Source of the DNA: Glutinoglossum americanum
Lineage: Eukaryota; Ascomycota; Geoglossomycetes; Geoglossales; Geoglossaceae
Assembly (NCBI GenBank): GCA_020080175.1
Contig: JAGHQL010000109.1
Location: forward strand, 1-64,000
Direction of reading: 5' to 3'
Length of the DNA stretch: 64,000 nt
Under the pieces are notes generated by a model, which had not been told where the DNA came from, made no database searches, and saw only the letters and a list, made by a program, of their open reading frames with translations. A program made the translations under genes and the position numbers. Shown piece after piece: positions 32,752 through 43,313 of the stretch (the first letter of the stretch is position 1; every line of letters begins with the position of its first letter).

Positions 32752-33864
32752 CTATACCTCTAACTCTGGTACATAGTCGTTGCGTCCCCCCCGCTTGCGG
32801 TGCGTCCTCATATGTTCTTTGAAGTTGTCACTCCGCGAAAACCGTTTCCGGCATTTCTCGACCTGACATTCATATGGCCTCTCTCGGGTGTGAACACGAT
32901 CGTGCCGTTTGAGGTGTTCCTGGCGCTTAAAGCGTTGATCACACTTAGGACATTTGTGGTTGTTATCTTCTTTGCTGTATATTTTCGGAAGCCTACAAAG
33001 CTTGCCGCAGTCCTTGTTGCAGTGCTTGCCATGATGCTTGTTACATTGCAAGTTTCTAACCTTTGCTCGATTTGCGCGCGTCAGGGTCGGCGATGTGAGT
33101 ACAAACTCAGCTCTAGAAGTAGCATTTGAGTCTGCGTTTGCAGTCGGACTAACCGGTGTCGAAAGGACCATAGGGGTAGCGAACGGGCTGATATTCTCGA
33201 GCATATCATCGGTTGAGGCTGGGCTGTTTCCCCACAGCGACATGGGGAGCGCCATGCTAGCAGCAGATTGCGGCGTCGATGGTTCAGGACACTGCTGTGA
33301 GGGGAGCATCGTCAACGATGCCCTCTCATGCATAGGGGATGTATAGTTGCTCGTCGCCGGGGACGAGAGGCCCGCGCATACTCGAGATCGAGTGCTATAT
33401 ACGGCGGAAGGCATGACAGTTGCGGTTGAATCGAAGCCGCTTGTGATGCTAATATCTAGAGCATCGTTCTCGGAAATGTCACTGCTCCCCCCATTCATTG
33501 TTTCCCTCTTACAAGACGCAAAAGCGATATGCTCATACGAACGTAGCTGATAACCGCCACGTTCGTGGGCACCGAGGAAGCCCCGAGAGAAAACTGCAGC
33601 GGAACAGTCCCTTTGGCCTTCCTCAGCGACTATAGGCGTACTGAACTGGTTCAGAACCAACATGTTTGGAGTAACCGTCGATAGGAAATTATGGCTATCA
33701 GCTGTAGATAGCCCGATGGAAGCCGTTTCTCCGTATCCGGGTGTCGGCACAAATAGAGCAGGTAGCTGACGAGGTAGAGATTGAAACGGGTAGCGATTCA
33801 GCCCATGCGTATCGATGCTCGGTGGCATGCCGACTCTCTTCACCATCTCGTTGACGTCGGCCAT
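32752..33864 (-). CDS. BrlA-like C2H2 zinc-finger transcription factor (5' end uncertain)
   Basis: The main exon encodes at least 370 aa from the ATG at 33864. Two C2H2 fingers sit at the C terminus: Cys305/Cys308/His321/His325 and Cys333/Cys338/His351/His355, with [16 protein letters not shown] and the tail [12 protein letters not shown]. The finger pair and KRGGRN tail resemble Aspergillus BrlA, the switch for conidium formation; I infer a nuclear DNA-binding regulator, perhaps of development. A Cys/His cluster ([17 protein letters not shown]) lies about 30 residues before the first finger. The rest is Ser/Thr-rich. The frame stays open upstream of 33864 to an acceptor-like CCCAG that follows a TACTAAC branch site (33920-33926), so a short 5' exon probably exists; I could not place its start. 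A gene-poor stretch of about 5 kb lies upstream, as is common for developmental regulators. Confidence 0.75.
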   Translation of the reverse strand: MADVNEMVKRVGMPPSIDTHGLNRYPFQSLPRQLPALFVPTPGYGETASIGLSTADSHNFLSTVTPNMLVLNQFSTPIVAEEGQRDCSAAVFSRGFLGAHERGGYQLRSYEHIAFASCKRETMNGGSSDISENDALDISITSGFDSTATVMPSAVYSTRSRVCAGLSSPATSNYTSPMHERASLTMLPSQQCPEPSTPQSAASMALPMSLWGNSPASTDDMLENISPFATPMVLSTPVSPTANADSNATSRAEFVLTSPTLTRANRAKVRNLQCNKHHGKHCNKDCGKLCRLPKIYSKEDNNHKCPKCDQRFKRQEHLKRHDRVHTRERPYECQVEKCRKRFSRSDNFKEHMRTHRKRGGRNDYVPELEV

Positions 33865-36800
33865 ACGGTAGTTGCGAGTAGTCCACAAGTCGAAGGCCAA
33901 TGTACCGTCTGGGTCTTCCGTTAGTACAGCCTAGATTCCCAGCGGAGCGCCATACTAGAACAGACAAAACAACCAAGCGCAGAGATAGCCCAAGAAGTAG
34001 CAGCATATATAACTCACTTTCTCAGCTTGGGCACAATGAGGGGTGGCCCAATGCTACTGTTAGGAATGAATAACGACGGTCAATAAGGGGGATATACACA
34101 GTTAAGAATGACTTTGGGGCGCAGATCACAGCATGAGATCTCCAGCATTAATGAAAGTCAGCCGACACACCCGTTTTCATCTTGTCAAGCCTTCGACACC
34201 GCATCCTAGGACGTGTTTAATGCAAGGAATCTTCCTGGAATGTTGTCTGGGCTATACATCTAGGAAGGGAGCTGTGTCTTATGAGACTGGTTGGTGTTCG
34301 CCGCGAGATGATCAAGCTTCTGACTCGGTTTCAAAGACCCAATTGTCGAATTGTGCCTGAAAGGTAGTCATATTCTGACGTTTCCGGCCAAGCGTGGTGG
34401 ATAGTACATAGCACGTACGTTGGAGCCTCGGCCAGGTAGTTATGCAGGGGGGTTCTCAATTGAGTCGAGGAGAGGGTATTATCCAAAACGGACTGGTGGC
34501 GGAGTGTCTGACAGTCGCTGAAAGCCAACCATTTTGCTGATGCCTTGCATATTTGTTCAACGCTCTAGGCTGAATACCAGGACTCGTTTGTATGCACATT
34601 CACAGGTCGCTCTCTAGTATAGAACCGAACAGCCTCTACTTTCTCGAAATGGCTGGGACAGGAAGTCTGGGAGTAGCCAGTGCACTGCGGCGAGGTTGTC
34701 GTCCTGGTCATTTTAGGCTACTCGGCACATTAACAATGGCATAGAAGGTCTTCCAGACACTCAAGAGTCAGCCCCGACCGCGGTGGATCTTACGAAGAAC
34801 AACCGGAAGGGAAGCTACGGGCTTGGTTCATAGCCGGTCCTGGCCGACTTCACAACTACGCGTACGCTTGCACAGCGGGTCTACTTAACAGTAACTGCGG
34901 TCGGCATTAAGCAATTTCTGGATTTGCCTTCTCCGACTACCTCTGTTCCTGCATACTAGCCTCTCCTGGCGAAAATATAAACTCTGCGTAGCGAAACAAT
35001 GCACGCTCCATATTCAGGTCACGCAACCCTACTCCCAAAGGAATGCATCCACTCCTAAGAAACGACTCCCACGTTCGTCCTCTGCGCATAGAAATTCTCT
35101 CGTTACCCTATATGATGGGGGAAACCTAAAGCACTCGGAGCCGGTGAGAGCCAATGAGAGTTAGCGATAGACTTTTGCCAAGGCATCTTTTCACCGGCAC
35201 TACCGATAGTGGCGTTGATCTCTGTAGGGCTTTCTGCCACGGGTTGCAACTGACAGATACACCCCCGTACTCTCGCTCAAAATCTCCAAATCAGATCCGA
35301 TGGCATGCATGCAACCATGCCTCCCGCACAGACCTCTAGCCGACCATTCCGCAAACTCTTTCCTTGGCCTGGTTACACAGCAATACCTTGCGTTCAGTCT
35401 CAAAGAGAAATCTGAAATTTATCAACGAATCCATTCCAAGCCGTCACTCGGCGCCACATTCCGGCGCCAGTGTCACACGGTGAGCTGAACTGGTCCGAAT
35501 CAGACTTGGACATCCCGCAGATGTGCTCACATACAGTCCAACCTTGGCGGCTGTTGAAGCAGCCTGCGCGTGTGACGTTCTGCTTGTAATGTAGACAAGA
35601 GATTTTGAGACCCCAAAGCATATGGTAAGTCGTCGAGTAGTGGGTTCCACAATTGCAAATCAGATCTGTAGGCGAGGCCTGCGGATGAGTGCTGCTCTCG
35701 AGATCGAGATGGCTGCTCACCTCAGTGATCAACCCGGAGTTGTGGAAAGGCGATACCGGTCGGAAATCTGGGCCCGAGAATGTAGCTAACTAACTTTGAT
35801 CGAACTTGAGGCTGTTGAATCTGGACATTGTTGGTGACGGCACGAGTTTCACGAGTCTGCCAGAGAAAAGGAGTTCTGACCACTATTCAAGATATCTATC
35901 CACCCTGGAAAGGCAAGAGCGAGAAACCAACCTTTCAGATCATGACTCCAAGCAACCCGCTACGACGAATCAATTACAAGATGTCGGAAAACTATTGCTC
36001 GAGTCTGTTGGTATAGCTTGTGCTACGACTGGAATGTGCATTTTTTTTCTCTTGCAGGGGGCTGCATCATGGGAGCAAGCTCTTTTAGGCACCCCAACCA
36101 ACACATTATCTCATGTACTACAAATCCACTGGGTGACACGGTCAGAGCTAAACCTCCAAGGGTAGGTTTTGAAAGATTTGATGCCAGATTCTTACCCTCT
36201 TGGAATCTAAGCGGATAGACAGGAACCTAAAGGATTCTACTGAGATCGAGGAATCCATTCTCGACCACGGTTGAGAACAGATCCGCGAATAAGAGGTCTT
36301 CCCATGGCTATGGCCGTGGAACTTGCTCCTGTACCTTAAGTACAAGGAAGCCAGATCGTGGATTCATTCAACGGTCACTACACCATTAATACAACACCAA
36401 GTCAGCTTCACCCAGGCGATTGGCTCTGTGCACTTGCCTCCCCCGCTTTGCTGCACTCCAACAGCCCTCAAGATACCTGGTAGATATGCTCCTTTGCGAT
36501 AGGGTCATCTCTATTGATCCGCACCTGCGGAAAAAATTGGCTCATTTCTGGTACGTTGATCTTCACGCCAGATTATGTGATCCATCACTAATAGAACCGA
36601 CTTCACCGGGCAGGAGTCGTCAGAAGTCATCTGTTTTCCCCCGCTTCCTTCGTCGTATCTGCAATAAGACGAATCATGCATACATATATCTCCGTTCCAA
36701 CCCACAATCTCAATCCCTGCCCAAACCAAGCATGCAAGATTACTATACCAGGGATCTCGATTGGCGGCAGCTAGAAGAAGTACGTTCAAGTCGCTAGTAA

Positions 36801-37349
36801 TATTGCAGCTTAATTGTTAATCGGGTCCCATCGCGATTTGCGTTCAAGCCCGAGCCTGCCACGAGTCGCTAGCGGCATAAGAACACAAGCCCGAGCCCTA
36901 AGGTTGTGCTACTCCAGAAAATTGGTCAGGGGAGCCACACGCCGCTCATGATTGATAACCACAACGGTTGCTTCTATTCAGCTCGCTGTTGATCCCACAT
37001 ACTTTATGAGGGGGGTGGGGTGGGAAACGGGGCTAGTGGATTTGCCTGAGCACATCTGAAAGCGGGGCTCCAGTTATGACGACGCGGTAGTACTGATATC
37101 CATATCGCAACGCGATCTCTGGATGCGCTTATTTGTCATTTCTGCATCATCTCCTCAAGGCTAAAAGGGCGAGCAAGAGATTCGGAGTTCTCCAGAGGAT
37201 TTAGCTCGAGGGCCGACCATATCCGTGCGTACTTCCAAGTTATATATAACTACGATCCTCCCTCCAGGTCTCTATTCACCTCGGCGATCAAGAAGATCCG
37301 CTTAAGCAGCCCCGCCCCAACGCAGAAATCTAAAGCTTTACAAGAAGTT

Positions 37350-37532
37350 ATGTGTTTCCTCATGATCGAATTCTGGCTACATTGCCGCTGCATCAAACGG
37401 CCTCCTGGGGAAGTCATCACACTCTGCGACAAGCCAGATAGATGTGGCCGCAACGGCACAATCGCGGGGCAGGAATACAACTACTGTCAGATTCAAGCGG
37501 CAGGAGTATGCCCTGTACATGGGGAGACTTGA
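37350..37532 (+). CDS. possible small Cys-rich protein or terminal exon (low support)
   Basis: 60 codons from an ATG to TGA. The second half (residues about 25-57) has a spaced cysteine pattern, ITLCDKPDRCGRNGT, then YNYCQIQ and GVCPVHGE, that looks more like a fold than random translation. The same frame stays open about 270 bases further upstream with no ATG, so this could be the last exon of a spliced gene. No signal peptide. I do not recognise a family, and chance remains likely. Confidence 0.2.
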   Translation: MCFLMIEFWLHCRCIKRPPGEVITLCDKPDRCGRNGTIAGQEYNYCQIQAAGVCPVHGET

Positions 37533-38615
37533 ACGTCCTCACTCGTAAGTCTTGACCTCTATCCAATCTCCGGCGAACGAGATGAAGCCGAAGAGGCTGA
37601 CTTTGTGGCATTGACAACATCAGAACTTTCGCACCAAAAGCGACCCCTTGCCAGTCAGCTCGCAGGTGCACGATATGGAAGGCGTGCTTGTTTTGTTCTG
37701 GGCGTTAGCTTTGAGTTGGAAGCGTGATAGGCGCAACAGAGTTACCGAATGGATGGGAATTGTTTTATTTTTTTCGATCTTTGGCGATCCTTGTATGTAT
37801 GTGCAATGTGTTAGGGTAACTGACTTTCCATTGGGCAAATGCGGAGTGTTGACATCACTCCTGTGCGCACCGAACGTTCGACGCCTTGTTCCAATGAGGC
37901 ATAATGCACGAGAAACCAACTTCACCGCGCCAAAATTGCCCAGGGCTAGTGCGGCAAACACATATTCCTGCAGGCAGGGTACTCCGCAGTGACTGGGATA
38001 ACCGCCTGTCTCTCTCTCCCGACGTTCCTTCGGGGATTGCTATCACACTGCAGACGCCATTGATGACGCAGCAAATCAACCCCTCCTCGCAACCAATCGC
38101 AGCCCGCCGGTGTCCAAGCGTTGAGCCAACAGGGTAATTTTCTTCTTCGAGCCTCACGCTCCTCCGCATTTTCTCAGGTCCCCCTCCTTATCTCTGTGCA
38201 GATATGCCTCTGACAAACCAATTCGGTTCCCCATCCCCACCTCCATCCCTATTTCCGCCGTTCCTGAGAGGAAGCTGGGTCTTATGACCGTTTGTGTTCG
38301 AGGAACAACGCCTCATTGCTCGCAATGGGTCCTCTTGTGGTCTGATGTTTATGTATACCGCGCATGTGTACTGTGCACATTCTGTGTTTATCTAAAGGCT
38401 GAGTGCACGCGAGGCGAGGCTAAACCAGCCCGTATGAACATGCGCAGAAAGACTCTATGGGACGGAGATCGTCCGTGCGGGGCGTTTTTAGCAAGGCTTA
38501 GCCAATTGCTTTCGGAGTCTACTGCCATGTGCTAACCGATGCTATGTAGGTGTTCGTGGAGGCGTTCAAGGTCTGATCCTCCTTTAGTTCCCCAAGCTAG
38601 GACAGCGGGGAACTC

Positions 38616-38846
38616 GGGACTACCGGAAAGAGAACACGTATTTGTCACCCAGCTCCAATGGTCATGAAGAACAAGAGAGCTCGAAAAGCTTTCAATTCGA
38701 GATAACAAAGGGATCCCCCAGCACACAACAATCGATTTCGCTCCGTACAGCATCAGCAGGACAAAGAAGCAGGCTTTATCACAGCACCGCAGGCGATAAC
38801 CGCACCTGGCGATGAGAAGCACGACGCTGCTTTTCCGGTAGTTCCC
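38616..38846. repeat. short imperfect inverted repeat upstream of LEU2
   Basis: GGGACTACCGGAAAG at 38616-38630 is matched in reverse complement by TTTCCGGTAGTTCCC at about 38832-38846 (one extra base in the loop side). The arms are 15 bases, about 200 apart, and lie 300-530 bases upstream of the LEU2 start. Either a pair of regulator sites around CCGG or the worn ends of a small element. Confidence 0.45.
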
Positions 38847-39142
38847 GTCAACTAAAACGGCATCTTCCGCAAAAGCAGCGAAATGCTTGGCCTCCCTCCT
38901 AGCGCCCAGCACAGCATGCAGCGCGCAAAGCTGGGCAAACGATACTCCATCTTACGGTGCTGTTACCAATAATCGCCAATCGTAACTGCCCGACATCGGA
39001 GATCGCACGCCAACTTCCGACTGGCAGGTGTTTTTGCGATTTGTGACCAGAAAAAAAAATTAGGATCGTTGGTTTTTGTTGTTGGACACTGCACAGACCA
39101 TTCTCAACATCACGATACCTACGAGGATATCAACGGACAAAG

Positions 39143-40694
39143 ATGCAGGTGCACAAGATCGTGGTATTTGCAGGCGACCACTGCGGACCTGAGGTATGTC
39201 TATGTCACTCTACCGCCCGTCAATGTCACCCCGATTCTAAAACTTCCCGCACGCGAGATGGTCGCTAATCTGCCTTTTTAATATGCCTAAAGGTCACCGC
39301 CGAAGCTGTCAAGGTCCGTCACAAATTGCAATGATTGATTGCGGCAAATCGCAATGTCCATGCGCGTGTGCGGCACAGGGGTAAGAAGCCAATTAATTAA
39401 CGTAAAGTTTTTTCGCGTGCGTTTTGCAGATATTGAAGGTCGTTGAGACTGAGCGGTCGAGCGTGAGGTTCGAGTTTCAGAACCATTTACTTGGCGGGGT
39501 AAGTTTTGTTTGGTAGCCTCGTCCAATTCGTGGTGGCCGTGGCAGTGGTTTCGATAGCCTTTCATGCAATTGCTTACGGTATCCGGTGAGCTTAGGCATC
39601 GATCGACGCTGTAGGCACGCCATTGACGGACGAAGCTCTCAGCGCTGCAAAGAACGCTGATGCAGTAATCCTCGGTGCGATTGGTGGTCCGGTATGATGA
39701 CCCCTTTCACCGCCTGATATCGCAACCGCACTATCGCCGCTCTAACAAATCACTCTGGCCACAGAAGTGGGGCACTGCCCTAATACGGCCGGAGCAAGGT
39801 CTCCTCAAGCTGCGCAAGGAAATGCAAACGTTCGGGAACCTCAGACCGTGCAACTTTGCGTCAGAGGCCCTCATCGAGATATCCCCGCTGAAAGCGGAAG
39901 TCTGCCGCGGCGTGGACTTTAACATAATCCGCGAGCTCACCGGCGGCATCTACTTTGGTGATCGCAAGGAAGACGATGGCGATGGAACTGCATGGGACAT
40001 GGAACCGTATTCCCGCCATGAGATCGAGCGAGTCACAAGGCTGGCTGCACATTTGGCGCTCCAGCATGACCCACCGCTACCAGTGTGGAGTCTGGACAAG
40101 GCGAATGTGCTGGCGACAAGCAGGTTATGGAGAAAGGTTGTGACAGAAATTATGCAAAACGAATTCCCACAGCTGAGCATCGGACACCAACTTATCGACT
40201 CGGCGGCTATGTTGATGATCAAGAACCCGCGCGCTCTCAATGGCATCGTGGTGACGAGTAACCTCTTTGGAGATATCATCTCAGACGAAGCGAGCGTAAT
40301 TCCAGGGAGCTTAGGTTTATTGCCTAGCGCGAGTTTAACCGGTATCCCAGATGGCAAGAGCAAGGTCAATGGCATCTACGAACCCATTCACGGTAATTTT
40401 CTCCTTTCGCAAACATTTCGACTTCTACCGAGAGAAGACTAACACGCAAGGACAGGCTCAGCACCAGATATCTCAGGCAAAGGGATTGTCAACCCTGTCG
40501 CAGCCATTCTCTCCGTCGCCATGCTCCTGAGGTACTCCCTGAACATGTTTCCCGAAGCCGCAGCGATCGAAGAGGCGGTACGGAGGACAATCAATCGCGG
40601 CATCCGAACCGTTGACATTGGCGGGTTAGCGTCAACAAGGGAAGTCGGCAATGCGGTGGCAGATGAACTGGCAGTCGTCCTTCAAGAGATGTAG
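39143..40694 (+). CDS. LEU2: 3-isopropylmalate dehydrogenase
   Basis: Six exons, 39143-39193, 39293-39313, 39430-39498, 39596-39691, 39765-40392 and 40456-40694, give 367 aa, the normal length. The enzyme oxidises and decarboxylates 3-isopropylmalate with NAD+ in leucine synthesis. Visible signatures are the N-terminal [26 protein letters not shown], the substrate-binding arginine region [16 protein letters not shown], the active-site tyrosine in ELTGGIYFG, the lysine in [18 protein letters not shown] and the metal-binding aspartates in [12 protein letters not shown], then [17 protein letters not shown] formed across the last junction. Exon 2 is only 21 nt (VTAEAVK). Five introns in such a short gene is heavy, with four of them in the first 630 bases. 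Confidence 0.95.
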
Positions 40695-41030
40695 TTAGTT
40701 GTCACTTGAGACGTCTTCTAGGGAAAAAAAGAGACGGTTTGGGAAAGATCAGTGTGGCATGGCTTTCGAAAGAGCGGAGATAGTAGATAGAGGAGTATTG
40801 GGGGTGTTCTAGCTCCGCGACGGCAGCGTAAGAGACGAGGGGGGAAGAGGGTGAAAGCAGAATAAATAAACAGAGAGAAACTAAATACATACATCTGTAT
40901 GGCTGACCACCAATCATCAACGCCGGTTAAATGCCCCGAGCAACCAGGCTCCATACGCCTACCATACTCATCTTTTTAACCCACATAACGCAAAAGCACA
41001 CGGCACACAGCACACAAACCAAACCCCCCT
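40695..41030. other. convergent intergenic region
   Basis: 336 bases between the ends of LEU2 (+) and APC10 (-). The APC10 side is extremely C/A-rich on the plus strand (40980-41120 continues into the APC10 coding end). No gene seen. Confidence 0.5.
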
Positions 41031-41875
41031 TCACCTCAAATCCACCTCCCCTAACCCCCTCCACTCCTCCCCCTCCGCCTCCCCCGCATCCCCCACAACA
41101 TCCTCCCCCTCCTCCCTCGCAAAAATCTGCAACCCCCTAACATGAGTATCCTTCCCATTCTGATGATTCTCACTGACGCGCACCTGGACCAGCCAAGCAC
41201 GGAGCACATCCCCGTTGCGGCCGCCGCCGACGCCGCCCAGGTCGATGGTGATCCACCCGCGCGGCTGCTCGAACGACAGCTCGACAAACTCCACCAGGTC
41301 GTGGTAGCCGGTCCCCGCCAGGAGGGACATCTTGGTGGGCGTGTACGACTCGTCGTTCTCCCAGTCGAGGTAGAGCCGGATGGAGGTGATGGAGACGCGT
41401 TTGAAGAAGTGGATGTTTAGGAGGTGGGGTTGGGGGCCGTCGGATCTGGGAGGGGGGGGGGGTTAGGTGGGGGTTCGGGTTGGAGGGGGAGGGGAGGCGT
41501 ACTGCCAGAAGAGGTTCACGTCTTCGTCTCGGAGGGCTTCTACTCCGCAGCCTGGTTTTGCGGTTGAGACGGTCCAAGAGGCGAGGTTGCCGATTTCTTT
41601 TAAGCCCGCGGTGCTGAATTCTTCGGCTTTTTCTATTCGGGGATGGTGTTAGTGGTTGGCTGATCAATCGATCGAGTGGATGTCAGGTAATAGGGAATAT
41701 AGGAAGAGGGTTCCATGGTACCAGTTTCTGCATTGTCTTCGTCCTCGTCCTCGTCTCCGCCGGACGCGTCGACAAGGTCTTCTTCGGTGGAGGAGTCTAA
41801 GGTTTCTGTCCCTGGGACTTGTGCGGGGGATGGTTGTTCTTGCTGTAGAGGAGGGGGATGGACCACTCGTGGCAT
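41031..41875 (-). CDS. DOC1: anaphase-promoting complex subunit 10 (Doc1)
   Basis: Three exons, 41875-41722, 41632-41503 and 41445-41031, give 232 aa. The short acidic N terminus (residues about 20-48) is followed by the DOC/APC10 jelly roll: LKEIGNLASWTVSTAKPGCGVE, LRDEDVNLFWQSDGPQPH (formed across the second junction), SITSIRLYLDWENDESYTP, GTGYHDLVEFVELSFEQPRGW and, near the end, a region with VSENHQNGKDTHVRGLQIFA. APC10 helps the anaphase-promoting complex bind degron-bearing substrates for ubiquitination. The first donor (GTACCA) is weak but is the only one that keeps the frame. The C terminus is acidic, Gly/Glu-rich and lacks an obvious Ile-Arg end. Strong C skew (plus-strand G/C) marks the exon 3 region. 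Confidence 0.9.
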
Positions 41876-42478
41876 TGTAATTTCTCTCTCTTTCTGGGAA
41901 TTGATGAGGAGTTGGTTTATTAAGTAGGATGCTTGGGATGCGAGAAGGTGTTGTTTACTCGGTATGCTTCCTGGGGTAGAAAGCTTGGCGGCGTGCGATA
42001 TGTGTGATAAGATAAGATCTATAACCCCCGCTAGTCTCACTCTTTTCGCACAGGCTGGGTTTAGATATATATAAGAGAGCTCCTATCTATAAAGCCATAG
42101 CGGCTCTATCGTAGCGGTTGTGGGTGTATTTAATCAGTATGTTAGGATAAAATAAAGAATCAACGTCTTCAAGGAGGGGCTGTCGAAATATTTGATCGAG
42201 AGCTTCTACCCATGTATTAGGACCGTAGGTATGCCCGAACAAATGTGTATGTGTGCTCTCGGTGCTTCGAGATCTAAAAATACTCTATGTAGCCGTATAA
42301 ATATGCGCACAGTTGTGACGAAGGAATATAACCTCAACTTCACATAAGAGGGGCACCTGGTGCCCCAATCAATCACAACCAAATCACAGCTGCACAAGGA
42401 TATCTCTCAAAGCCTCCCTCATGAACCCCGCCCTAGGAGCCAAGCACCCTCCCTGAATCCTCCACACCTCTATAACCA
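41876..42478. other. intergenic region between APC10 and prefoldin 4
   Basis: About 600 bases holding the APC10 promoter and the 3' end of the prefoldin gene, both on the minus strand. An in-frame open extension exists upstream of the APC10 ATG (to 42040), so a longer N terminus cannot be excluded. No other gene seen. Confidence 0.5.
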
Positions 42479-43132
42479 TCAAGTCTCCAAATTAATACTC
42501 CTCCCAAACCTCGCATAAAGCACCACCTTCAACTGCCCCATCTCCTCCCTCACCTTCTTCAATTTCTCCTCAAGCTTCTCCACTTCCTGATCAATCTTCC
42601 CTGTCGACGTCGACAATAAGTCTTGTACCTCCGGTAGTGGTAGTGAGACGAAGGAGTCACCGATTTTGTACCTGTTGTTGGTTCGAGGCGGTCAATGAAT
42701 CGGCTTTTTTTTTTCCCCCAGATGATATGTGGATTCTGTAGACTTGTAGACTACGGGGGTGCGACGTACGGTATTAAGTCATCTTCATCTGCAAGCTCGA
42801 GCTCTGTAGAGACTTCTTCGAGGTCCTCTTTATCCTTCTAGTAGCCAGTGAAAATGGCTTAGCTGCTACCTCACTAACCCCCATAAACGCCAATAGCCTC
42901 AAAATTAGAATTCACCTGTTTAGTCTTTAGTTCCTCCTCCAGCAAAGTCTCTCGTTGATGCAGCCGACTGAATTTGTTGATGTTATCTTGGTCTTCCCGC
43001 CGCACCTCGATCTCGTCGCTGCCAGTGGCGGCCTCGTCTTCTTTTGTGAGCTGCGGGGGTTTTAGAGTCGACTCCCTTGGATACGGAGATCATTGGGGGA
43101 GAATGAAGAGTGCGCACCATTCGGCGATTCAT
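42479..43132 (-). CDS. GIM3: prefoldin subunit 4
   Basis: Four exons, 43132-43118, 43050-42916, 42837-42770 and 42671-42479, give 136 aa, typical of prefoldin 4. The first exon holds only five codons (MNRRM) and joins to LTKEDEAATGSDEIEVRRED. The protein is two long coiled-coil helices around a short beta hairpin: INKFSRLHQRETLLEEEL, then LADEDDLIPYKIGDSFVSLP across the last junction, then KIDQEVEKLEEKLKKVREEM. Prefoldin is a six-subunit cytosolic jellyfish-shaped chaperone that carries nascent actin and tubulin to the CCT chaperonin. The next gene's stop lies 181 bases upstream. Confidence 0.92.
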
Positions 43133-43313
43133 TTGTGCATTGCTTGCTCTGGCTTCAAATCTCATGGACCTGAAGATATGTTGTGCTTAGTCATGAAATG
43201 GGGAGGCCAAAATTGGAATAGCAACCTGCAGCTACTAGAACTATAGAAAGTTGGGTAGCTTCTCCACCAACCCTTTCGCAAGGTCTTCGTGTAAATTTTG
43301 CAGGGACTGTGAT

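Larger units (their letters stand above)
34007..39142. other. gene-poor region upstream of the BrlA-like gene and LEU2
   Basis: About 5.1 kb with no recognised gene. It must hold the 5' leader and promoter of the BrlA-like gene (-) and the LEU2 promoter (+). Scattered open frames of 60-130 codons on both strands show no family signature; the best of them (37350-37532) is listed separately. A short direct repeat (CAAGCCCGAGCC) occurs twice near 36846 and 36887. An inverted repeat is listed at 38616-38846. I see no transposon ends. Confidence 0.4.

Noticed and set aside
36846-36898. Short direct repeat CAAGCCCGAGCC, two copies
   Set aside because: Only 12 bases and two copies; not enough to call an element.
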